NCBI GenBank assembly: GCA_905116865.2
Contig: CAJHNH020002026.1
Coordinates: forward strand, 1-64,000
Source: Candidula unifasciata
Lineage: Eukaryota; Mollusca; Gastropoda; Stylommatophora; Geomitridae
Direction: 5' to 3'
DNA length: 64,000 nucleotides
Numbering within the stretch: the stretch's first letter is position 1; the number at the start of each line of letters is the position of its first letter. The notes beneath the pieces were generated by a model. It ran no database searches, was not told where the DNA came from, and worked only from the letters and a program-made list of their open reading frames with translations. The translations under genes and the position numbers were made by a program. Positions 12,801 through 24,800 of the stretch are shown here, one piece after another.

Positions 12801-15800
12801 AAAAAATTTACTCATGAACTGAACAGTGTGTTCATTAAACAAAACCAAGACCTTCAGGGCACATGGCAAACAGCATGGTGTCTTTGTGTGACCAAGTGCC
12901 TGTCTCAGCGTTGCTTGTGTGCAGTCTGTAGGTAACAAGAAATACTGCAAGGTGGAAGCTTCGGACACTAGACAGATGCATATCCAGATCATTTACTATG
13001 AAGACACACATGTTTAGCTTGCCAGGAAGACACTCAGAGACCACTTGACTTGCCACACAGCAACCTCTTTTAGGCCAGATTTCTTCTTTTTTCCGACATA
13101 ATCTGGGCTGTCTTGTTGGTCAAACTGGAGTTTGGCAGATGTTACAAAATTCTCTCATATCAGCTGGACTGCCTTGTACATGTTTGTTAGAATCTGTCTG
13201 ATGTTTGCAGAAAAAACAAGAAGCTTGCCTATTCCTGGAGGATTCCAGCATTCAAGAAGTTATCGGCTGAGGTAAGATGTATCTCCAGTCTGTCGTGTCT
13301 GGTTGATGAAGGCTTTGTCTTCAGTATGCCTGGTGTCGACACATGTCTTGTGTTAGGTATGGCTTCCAGAATAGTCCCAATTACTTTTGTTGTTGTTGCA
13401 GTGTGGAGGATGTGGTTTCTTTTAACCACTATTACTTCAGTTTCTGCATTGCCCACTCGGCTGTTTATTTTGACTTTTTGTTGCAATTATTTCCATTATT
13501 TACTGTAACTGCATTACATTTTCGCTGTTAAAATTGTGACTTTCCCCTATGGCAGGTTGTTTTGACTTCACCCTATGGCAGGTTGTTTTGACTTCACCCT
13601 GTGGCAGGTTGTTGTGACTTCACCCTGTGGCAGGTTGTTGTGACTTCACCCTGTGGCAGGTTGTTCTGTGTTATACCCATCAACAGAGGTTCCTCTCACA
13701 TTTTGGGTGGATCTCATTATTTCACTGCACAAACTAAAGAGATCATTGATCTTACACAGCCATGTCTAACATCTGGTATAATACTTTGTAAAATTTGTTT
13801 TTCTTCACGTTCACCAGCTGTAGCTCTGGCAAAATCTTCTGGTTGTTTGTCCACTTCTGGACTTTAGTCTTGTTCTAGAACTTGAGTGTTGGTGCACATC
13901 CCTTTTACACTGTCTGACTAAATGTGTGCAGATTGTTGGTTCCTTGCCTCTCAGGTATAATATGTTAAGGTTCCCTTTTGGTAGTCAAATGTTAAGGTTG
14001 CTCTGTGTGTGTGTTTGTATGCACACATGCATGCATACACCTGTGAGTGTGTGTGTGTGCATGTGCACATGTGCATGCATGAACGAGTGTGTGTGTGTGT
14101 GCGTTCGTGTTCTCAAGCATTTGTCATCAGTTTTAACATTTGTACACATTGAGATTATTTCCTCATGTGTTAACCTTCTACAATAGGCATGGTGGTGACC
14201 ACATTGCCCAGGCATTGTGTTGTGGAGAGAAGGGTTTTCTGTATGTGGGTGGGTCTTGCTGGTCGCCGTCGCCGTGGGCTGTGTTCTTATGTCTCTACAT
14301 AGAACAGTATCAACACTAATGTCTATAAAGATGGAAAGCTGCCAAACAGTGTACCTAATAAAGTGTTTTAGAATAGTCACTGGAGCACAAATATAGATCC
14401 CTTTTCCCGGCAAGTGAAGCCCGTCAGCAAATGCTCAAGGAAGATGGATGTTTCGGTTAAAAGGTACAGCTATCCCAGTCTTGCTGTAATCAGGCATAGC
14501 AACAATTACATCACTCGGATAAACAAAGAAAAGAAGAAGAAGAAAATCCTTGTTCATTTTAATCATTGTTTTATGTTCTTAAGAACAACAGTTTTACAAC
14601 AAAAAGTCTCATGTGTTTCTAGAGGAAGTCAGCATTTGTGGCACCAGTGAAAACTACACAGTTACCAAGTTCTGCCTCAGACTTAGCTGCCACTGCAGTG
14701 ACCACGGACCCCTCATCAGTTGTGCCAATGACAGCACCACCCACAGACACATCAGCCACCAAGTCGCTGCCAGGGGCAGTCACCCACCTGTCCCGTCTGC
14801 CACAGTTTGAGTCAGCAGCCGTGGCAGCCACAGATAACATGGCAACTAATGCATCAGCTTGCAGTCGTCCAGGTATCTCTTATCTCTCTTTGTTGTCTCT
14901 TTGCTGTTTCTGATCGTACTACTATCTGACTTCATTTTAAGATGTTTGTGCTATCTTACTTCACTCTATAAAATTTTGCATTAATATATTAAACTTAGAA
15001 GGTGGTGCTTTGTCTTCAAAATGATAGGACAAGAAATGGACAGACCAGAGCAAGTCATCATTGTACCCCTTAGAACAGGACACAGTCGACTTCGCAACAC
15101 AGTTGTACACAGAATTTAGGATTGGCAAATCAGCCATGTGTGCATGTGGATTAGCATCTGAAACAACAGATGAGGTCCTCAAGACAGTCCCAAATGCAAC
15201 ATATCACGGCAAAACTGTGGGCCAAGAAAATCATCGGTGCAAGCCAAACTTTACAGTTCGCTGATTGAATTACAACAGACAGTAAATTTCATACTAGAGA
15301 CAACATTGCAGATATAGATAATCTATTTCAAGCAAACGCAAGAAGAAGAAGAAGAATTTGAGAGGATAACCAGCTTATTGAATGTTGAGATTGCAGTACT
15401 GTCTTACTGGACTTGTAGATGGTAGTAGTGACTTCCCCTGGTGATGGCTTCTGAGCTCGGAGAAAGGAGCGTGAGCTCTACAGCACCGTCACCAGATCTG
15501 ACAGACTGAACAGGCAGCCGAGATATCTGATACCCTAACTTATTTTGAGGTGAAGCTTGTTCAGTCAGATCAATTCTAGTTGACTAGATGAGTTGTAAGA
15601 TCAGTTATAGTTGACTTGATGTGTCACAAGATCAATTATAGTTGACTTGATGTGTTACAAGATCAATTATAGTTGACTTGATGTGTTACAAGATCAATTA
15701 TAGTTGACTAAGTGTGTAATAAGATTAATTCTGTTTGACTAGATGTGTAATAAGATAAATTCTAGTTGACTATATGTTTCATAAGGTCGATTATAGTTAA

Positions 15801-18800
15801 CTTTATGTGTTATAGGATCATTTATAAGTGACTAGACCTGTCGCATTTTCATTCACTCAAATATTTGGTGTACATTATCTAGTGGAGACACAGCTTATGG
15901 TTTCCAAGAGAACCAAGAAGCGGTCCAATACCATGCCTCATCTGCATGCCAGGAGGAAGAGACGATCCAAATCTAAAGATGATGCAGCCAAATTTGGGGG
16001 TCTGATCAAACGCAGACCTAAACTGAGCCAGCTGGACAGGACAAAATCACTGGACACAGCGACAGTTGTTGGTAAGTTCAGCTGTAGCCAGATTTATATG
16101 TGTTTGAATGTAACTTTTTATTGCAAGTCAAAAGCTCACCAAAAATAATTAATTTGTGTGCAGCAAGCTATGGTAAGAAAAGTAATTTATTACATTTTTA
16201 CATGGATGTAATCACATGTAGTTAGTAGTAGACTGTTATAAATTAGTCACATTTTCAAGTAGTTAGTGTAATTTGTATTGTAATTAGATATTACCCAGGT
16301 TTTCAAACTGGTTAGGGTTTCAAGGATTGTCGTGCATTTTTGTCGTGTAGCCTATACACAAACTGGGTTCTCATGCATTTCTGTCATGTAGCCTATACAC
16401 AGACTGGGTTCTCATGCATTTCTGTCATGTAGCCTATACACAGACTGGGTTCCCATGCATTTCTGTCATGTAGCCTATACACAGACTAGGTTCTCATGCA
16501 TTTCTGTCGTGTAGCCTATACACAGACTAGGTTCTCATGCATTTCTGTCGTGTAGCCTATACACAGACTGGGTTCTCATGCATTTCTGTCATGTAGCCTA
16601 TACACAGACTAGGTTCTCATGCATTTCTGTCGTGTAGCCTATACACAGACTTGGTTCCCATGCATTTCTGTCGTGTAGCCTATACACAGACTAGGTTCTC
16701 ATGCATTTCTGTCATGTAGCCTATACACAGACTGGGTTCTCATGCATTTCTGTCATGTAGCCTATACACAGACTGGGTTCCCATGCATTTCTGTCATGTA
16801 GCCTATACACAGACTAGGTTCTCCTGCATTTCTGTCATGTAGCCTATACACAGACCAGGTTCTCCTGCATTTCTGTCATGTAGCCTATACACAGACTGGG
16901 TTCTCATGCATTTCTGTCATGTAGCCTATACACAGACTGGGTTCCCATGCATTTCTGTCATGTAGCCTATACACAAACTGGGTTCTCATGCATTTTTGTC
17001 ATGTAGCCTATACACAGACTGGGTTCTCATGCATTTCTGTCATGTAGCCTATACACAGACTGGGTTCTCATGCATTTCTGTCATGTAGCCTATACACAGA
17101 CTGGGTTCTCATGCATTTCTGTCATGTAGCCTATACACAGACTGGGTTCTCATGCATTTCTGTCATGTAGCCTATACACAGACTAGGTTCTCATGCATTT
17201 CTGTCATGTAGCCTATACACAGACTGGGTTCTCATGCATTTCTGTCATGTAGCCTATACACAGACTGGGTTCCCATGCATTTCTGTCATGTAGCCTATAC
17301 ACAGACTGGGTTCCCATGCATTTCTGTCATGTAGCCTATACACAGACTGGGTTCCCATGCATTTCTGTTATGTAGCCTATACACAGACTGGGTTCCCATG
17401 CATTTCTGTCATGTAGCCTATACACAGACTAGGTTCTCATGCATTTCTGTCATGTAGCCTATACACAGACTTGGTTCCCATGCATTTCTGTCATGTAGCC
17501 TATACACAGACTAGGTTCTCATGCATTTCTGTCATGTAGCCTATACACAGACTTGGTTCCCATGCATTTCTGTCATGTAGCCTATACACAGACTAGGTTC
17601 TCCTGCATTTCTGTCGTGTAGCCTATAACACAGACTAGGTTCTCATGCATTTCTGTCATGTAGCCTATACACAGACTAGGTTCTCATGCATTTCTGTCAT
17701 GTAGCCTATACACAGACTGGGTTCTCATGCATTTCTGTCATGTAGCCTATACACAGACTAGGTTCTCATGCATTTCTGTCATGTAGCCTCTACACAGACT
17801 GGGTTCTCATGCATTTCTGTCATGTAGCCTATACACAGACTGGGTTCTCATGCATTTCTGTCATGTAGCCTATACACAGACTGGGTTCTCATGCATTTCT
17901 GTCATGTAGCCTATACACAGACTAGGTTCTCCTGCATTTCTGTCATGTAGCCTATACACAGACTAGGTTCTCATGCATTTCTGTCATGTAGCCTATACAC
18001 AGACTGGGTTCTCATGCATTTCTGTCATGTAGCCTATACACAGACTGGGTTCTCATGCATTTCTGTCATGTAGCCTATACACAGACTTGGTTCCCATGCA
18101 TTTCTGTCATGTAGCCTATACACAGACTGGGTTCCCATGCATTTCTGTCATGTAGCCTATACACAGACTTGGTTCCCATGCATTTCTGTCATGTAGCCTA
18201 TACACAGACTGGGTTCTCATGCATTTCTGTCATGTAGCCTATACACAGACTGGGTTCTCATGCATTTCTGTCATGTAGCCTATACACAGACTTGGTTCCC
18301 ATGCATTTCTGTCATGTAGCCTATACACAAACTGGGTTCTCATGCATTTCTGTCGTGTAGCCTATACACAGACTGGGTTCTCAGACTGGCCAATGTTCCA
18401 GGTGTACTGGTAATACTTAAACTTTATGGTTGCTACTCTTGGAGGGAGAAGAACAGCTTTGCAACAAATTTTATGGTTGCTACCCTCTGCAACAATCTAT
18501 GGAGTAGATGCTTTGGTACCAGGTTGGCATGAATGTCTCTGTGCTGACTTCACTTGGTTAGATTGTCTATAACAGTCTGAAGACATGCTAAACATCAACT
18601 CAGCCGATTCTTAAGTTACAGCACATTTTCTACAATCCTTCAATCCTTCAATCAGTCAGTCATCCAAGGCTTCTGCTCTGACATTATATAGATAATTTTC
18701 CAGTTGAGAATTATAGATTTCCCTCACTATTTATTTTTAGATTACAAGAATTCGTTATTCATATTGTCTGTTAAAGATGACCTCTCCATTGAAATTCTCT

Positions 18801-21800
18801 GACTTGTTTCATCAGGTCCACCTGCAGACATTCCTCTGCCTCTCCCAGTGTTCGTCCCATCCAAGGCTTTCATCGTGGAGGCGGATCACAACCCGTTCAA
18901 GTGTCCCCATCAGGGCTGCAACAAGGCTTTTCGCAAGGAAAACCTGCTCACTTACCACATCAAATATTACCATACACAGTCAGAGCCGGCAGGGTCCTTG
19001 GCTTGTGACACCATGGGAAGCGTCACATCTCCACTACTGCAGTCGCCCGTCGGAACTCCTGGCATTAGGAAAAGAAGGAAGAAAACAAGCAGTATTTGTG
19101 AGTATTTCAACACCGTCATTTCCTGTTCCTAATTAACATAAGTTTTTTTGTGAGTATTTCAACAACGTCATTTCCTGTTCCTAATTAACATAAGTTTATT
19201 TGTGAGTATTTTAGCACTGTAATTTCCTGATCCTTATTAACATAAGTTTATTTTTACGTTATTTATGCTCTACTCCCTCCGAGACCAGACAAGTGGAACA
19301 CCTTGTACGGAGGAAAAGAACAGCTTGTGAAAACATGTAAATTCCACTACATGGCATTGGGCCAAAGGGCAAAAGATCATGTGCCGCTGGATTGATAACA
19401 ACCTGATTTATGACATTTGTCTTCACAACTTGTCTCATCCAGACCATTTGTACTCACACTCAGCTTTTCCACATCATTGCTTTCCCTAAAATAATGTTCT
19501 CATCAACCTGGACTTATTCTCATCATTTCTCATATTATTTGCCTCATGATAGTAGTCCGCACTTTCACACCATCCTCTGTCCTTCTCACTAGTTTCTTAT
19601 TTGGTCTGTAGTTCTTGGTTCTTTATTTTGGGGCATCAGCATCATTTTATAACACTGCAGGCAAACCTATAGATGCTCCGTCTTCCTCGGCCACAGAATG
19701 TTGATGCTGATCATTTACACCTTGATTGTAAACATGTCTGAACCATTGTCTCATATATTCCCCCATGGCTGGATCCACACTTAAATATCAACTCAAGCAA
19801 AACCTAAATGTGTTTTTTCCTCTTTTACCACGTCGCCAACCAGCCGGGGTTCATAGTTCATCTTCAAAATGTCCACCTTGTAGTTTTACAAATCTGCGTC
19901 TGCTACTGCTTTTGATTTCCCATTGGAACTTCAGCCCTAAAAAAATGCATTCCTGGCCCTGATATCTTCTGCTGCCTCATGCAGCTCCATCTATATCCTT
20001 CCACAGTATTCTGTCCTTTCTCTACTTTACTTCTCTTTATATTTATTGGTCCTCCTCTGTTTTAGTTGCCTGGAGGGTCACAGGGTAATTCTGGATAATG
20101 AATAACAATTTTTGACCAGATTTCTCAACATTTTCTTTCCAATATAAAAAAATTTAAGATATTTTAACATAAAATCTTCATTCTTTTCTTTCGCTGTAAG
20201 TTGTGATAGCTATAATGAAATACTGGAACCCACAAAGAAAAGGAAGAATGAGGACAGTGAAATTGTCACTTATGTACTGTCCCCTGTTTGCTAACAAAAA
20301 GTGATGATAGAGGTGTTTTTGCAGGTTCTACAGACTCGGATGTGTCAGTATCATCCAAGGGCAAATCTTCATGTAAACGTTACCGGGACTCGGAGTTCTC
20401 CTCGTTGGCAGCAGCCACAAGCCCTGATATCCTTGGTCGAGACTTGTGGACAGGTAGGAGCTGGACACACTGTTTCTGATTTGTTTGTGATACATGTTTA
20501 CTTCAACTTATCTGTGTAACATGTTGCAGACATTACTGAGCTGTGTTAGTTAGCCATTCTACTGAGACATGTTACTGAGATTTGTTGGTCATGTTAGAAG
20601 AGAGAAAATGAAACGTTGTGACCACTGGAAAGATCAGTGGGAAGAGAGACAGAGGAAGACAGCATGAGAAGATTCTTGACAGTCTTTTGCCATGGCATGG
20701 AGGGGTGTCAGCGCACGAACTGATTGCAGATTGTGGAGAGGCATGATCACAACCACAAGTCGGCAAGGCATTTGATGATGATTATGTTACTGGGATATTT
20801 TACGGGAATATGTGAGTGAGATAATTTACATAAATATGTTACTGATATAATTAACTGGGATATGTTACCATGATAATTTACTGGGATATGTTACCATGAT
20901 AATTTACTGTGAAATTTTACTAAGATAAGTTACTGGGGTATATTAGACATCTTGTAGAGACACCAAATGGATGACATCTGAACATCTGCTACAGAGGTTT
21001 TGCTTGAAAGATTTGCTTGAGAAAACATTGGTGGTGATTGTAGTAATACTTTAGCTGGCAGCTGATCTGTGATGTCAGATCTTTACCCGGTTGAAATAGG
21101 TCTCCCCAGTGAAGCCAGTCTAGACCTGCAGTAGCTGGTTGCCATAATGGCCACGTAGAGGAGGATGGTGAAGTATGTAAGATGGTTTGGTATGTGGACA
21201 GATAGATAGGTGACCATTTTGAGATGGTTTGGTATGTTGGCTGGACCTGAGATAGCTGGTTGCCATAATGGCCACGTAGAGGAGGATGGTGAAGTATGTA
21301 AGATGGTTTGGTATGTTGGGTGGACAGATAGCAACACCTGAATGCTTCTTAATGTTAATTAACCGTTGGTTTAGCAGAGCTTGACCATCCATGCCATTTG
21401 TTTGGTGAAGGTCAGAAGACACTTTGGTTTGGTTTTTGTTTGTCTGCAGATGGCAAGCAGCCTCACATGTCACACCATAGTGCCACGGAGGAGTTTGTGG
21501 CAGTTGACACAGAGGATGAAGATATGGAGGCTGATGTGGTTAATTGTGTGTGCGGTCTTCGGGAGACCAGTGGACTGATGATACAGGTCAGTGTTGTTGT
21601 GTGTTGGGTTGAGGTCACTGTTGTTGTGTGTTGGGTTGAGGTCACTGTTGTTGTGTGTTGGGTTGAGGTCACTGTTGTTGTGTGTTGGGTTGAGGTCACT
21701 GTTGTTGTATGTTGTTTTGAGGTCACTGTTGTTGTGTGTTGGGTTGAGGTCAGTGTTGTTGTGTGTTGGGTTGAGGTCAGTGTTGTTGTGTGTTGGGTTG

Positions 21801-24800
21801 AGGTCACTGTTGTTGTGTGTTGGGTTGAGGTCACAGTTGTTGTGTGTTGGGTTGAGGTCACTGTTGTTGTGTGTTGGGTTGAGGTCACTGTTGTTGTGTG
21901 TTGGGTTAAGGTCACTGTTGTTGTGTGTTGGGTTGAGGTCACTGTTGTTGTGTGTTGGATTGAGGTCACTGTTGTTGTGTGTTGGGTTGAGGTCACTGTT
22001 GTTGTGTGTTGGGTTGAGGTCACTGTTGTTGTATGTTGTTTTGAGGTCACTGTTGTTGTGTGTTGGGTTGAGGTCAGTGTTGTTGTGTGTTGGGTTGAGG
22101 TCAGTGTTGTTGTGTGTTGGGTTGAGGTCACTGTTGTTGTGTGTTGGGTTGAGGTCACTGTTGTTGTGTGTTGGGTTGAGGTCACTGTTGTTGTGTGTTG
22201 GGTTGAGGTCACTGTTGTTGTGTGTTGGGTTGAGGTCACTGTTGTTGTGTGTTGGGTTGAGGTCACTGTTGTTGTGTGTTGGGTTGAGGTCACTGTTGTT
22301 GTGTGTTGGGTTGAGGTCACTGTTGTTGTGTGTTGGGTTGAGGTCACTGTTGTTGTGTGTTGGGTTGAGGTCAAAGTTGTTGTGTGTTGGGTTGAGGTCA
22401 CTGTTGTTGTGTGTTGGGTTGAGGTCAGTGTTGGGTTGAGGTCACTGTTGTTGTGTGTTGGGTTGAGGTCACTGTTGTTGTGTGTTGGGTTGAGGTCACT
22501 GTTGTTGTGTGTTGGGTTGAGGTCACTGTTGTTGTGTGTTGGGTTGAGGTCACTGTTGTTGTGTGTTGAGTTGAGGTCACTGTTGTTGTGTGTTGAGTTG
22601 AGGTCAGCATTGTTGTTTGTTGGAATTAGTTTAGTGTTGGCAGTGTATTGTGTCCTGGCTTTTATTTTATTATATATTATCGAAACAGAAAACTTCCCGC
22701 CGAGCAGTCATAAATGTTTGGATTTGTTTTCTTCATCTTCTTCTTCGTGTTCACCAGCTGTAAACTCTAATGGAAAGCTCCCCTTGTTTTTCACTTCTAG
22801 ACTTGAGTCTTATTGCAGAACCTGGGTGTTATGTGCATATCCATTTTACAGATCTGGCTTATTTGAATGCAGACTGTTGGTGTCTTGTCTCTCAGACAGA
22901 AACACACCGACTTCAAAGGAAGCAATATTTAGATGAACAATTGAATTTTCTCCTGTGCAGTTTATGATATTTTCTCTTGTGAAATGGTAATAATTGTTCA
23001 TGTGTTTGTGTATTGTCATTATGACATCTATGCCAGGCTGATGTGTCATATGAGGAATATTTTTTGGGCTGAGAAATAAAAAATACTACTTGCCTGGGTA
23101 GTTACCATTTAAGCCAGGAAACACTATGCCTTGCCGAGGTTGGAACAGGCATCACACAGAGTGAGTGACTAACATACTGGACTCTGAGCCAGTAATGTTA
23201 CTGCTACTGCGTGTAATTCTGGATAGATTCAAGTTCTTCAGTAGCCAAAGATGTAATTCTCGATGCCTGGAGGGGACAATAATTGCTATTTAACTACACA
23301 AAACCACCAGAGCATGGCTTTCACCGAAGCAACATGCATTGCAGAAGTGGTCACTGAATACCAGATTTTTAGCTTATTGTGACCAAATGTAAAAAGTGAG
23401 AGAATACATTCAGTGGCTGAGAACCATGGGAAATCATGGCCAGTTTCACATGGAACAATGCTGGAGGCTATCCCCTGTCCAACAGATTATGTCTGCCGAA
23501 CAGAGTACTTTCTGTGTGCTGTCCTAGTGGTCTATCCTGTGCTGTTCATGTCAGTGTACTGTTTCTGACATTACCACTTTCTGTCTGCTGTCCAACAGAT
23601 ATCCTGTGCTGTTATTATCAGTACTTTCTGTCTGCTGTCCAACGGATATCCTGTGCTGTTGTCATCAGTACTTTCTGTCTGCTGTCCAGTGGATATCCTG
23701 TGCTGTTGTTTGTACTGTCTCCTTAGCCTCTGATTGATGTTTGTACTATCTGTTTAGTCTCTCATTGATGTTTTTACTTTTTGCTTAGACAGTCATTGAT
23801 GTTTGTACTTTCTGCTTAGCCATTGATGTTTATACTTTCAGCATCTGATTATTTGCTGTGTCTGTGATTGATGTTTATATACCTGTTTGATATCTGTACC
23901 TTGTGTCTTGTCCATTGTTGGCATCAATACCATGTGTCTTCTCTTTCTTTGACATCTCAACCTTGTATCTTGTCCATGTTTGACATCTGTATCTTGTGTT
24001 TTGTCCATTTTTGACATCTGTATCTTGTGTTTTGTCCATGTTTGACCTCTCAACCTTGTGTCTTGTCCATTTTTGACATCTGTATCTTGTGTTTTGTCTG
24101 TGTTTGACTCTCTACCTTGTGTCTTGTGCATGTTTGACATCTGTATCTTGTGTTTTGTCCATGTTTGACCTCTCAACATTGTGTCTTGTCCATTTATGAC
24201 ATCTGTATCTTGTGTTTTGTCCATGTTTGACCTCTCTACTTTGTTTGTGTCTTGTGCATGTTTGACATCTGTATCTTGTGTTTTGTCTGTGTTTGACATC
24301 TGTACCTTATGTCTTATCTGTTTGACATCTGTACCTTGTGTCATATCTATGTTTGACATGTGTTTCTCGTGTCTTGTCTATGTTTGACTTCTGTATCTTG
24401 TCTAGGTTTTACATTTCTACCTTGTGTCTTGTCCATATTTTACATCGTACTTCTGTCTTGTCTGTTTTACCTCATACATTCAACCTTGTGTGATTGGTAT
24501 GTCTGCTTCCTCTTGTTATCTATATCCTCGCTGTCAAATGTCCGTGTGATCATTCCTCAGGTATCCGAGACAGTTGTCGATACATGTTTGACATGGGCTG
24601 GGAGCGGCGAGGTGAACTGCCATCGTTTCCTTTCGTCTCTGACAGCTCTATGGAGCATCTCAAGTCTATAGCCTGTGAATGTAACGAGATGATCTCCGCT
24701 ATTCAAGCTATCAAGGCAGCACTACACTCCACACGCCGACAGATCAAAATCTCCAAGTAAGGATATCACATTAGTTCTCAACAAACACTCTAGTGCAAGC

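Noticed and set aside
14622..14625. Alternative acceptor two bases downstream for the exon at 14623
   Set aside because: It would be needed only if the small exon 13211-13271 were skipped; with that exon, the first AG gives the right phase.
21398..22936. 512-codon frame with VVVCWVEVT repeats, and the opposite TSTQHTTTV frame
   Set aside because: The first part is the real PHD exon; the rest is read-through into the intronic 27-bp array.
23404..23505. Possible PHD core exon (frame reading SHGTMLEAIPCPTDYVCRTE)
   Set aside because: HGT and YVC recall the PHD core, but the C-x2-C pair and W-Q-H spacing are missing and no phase-0 acceptor or 3n+1 donor fits.
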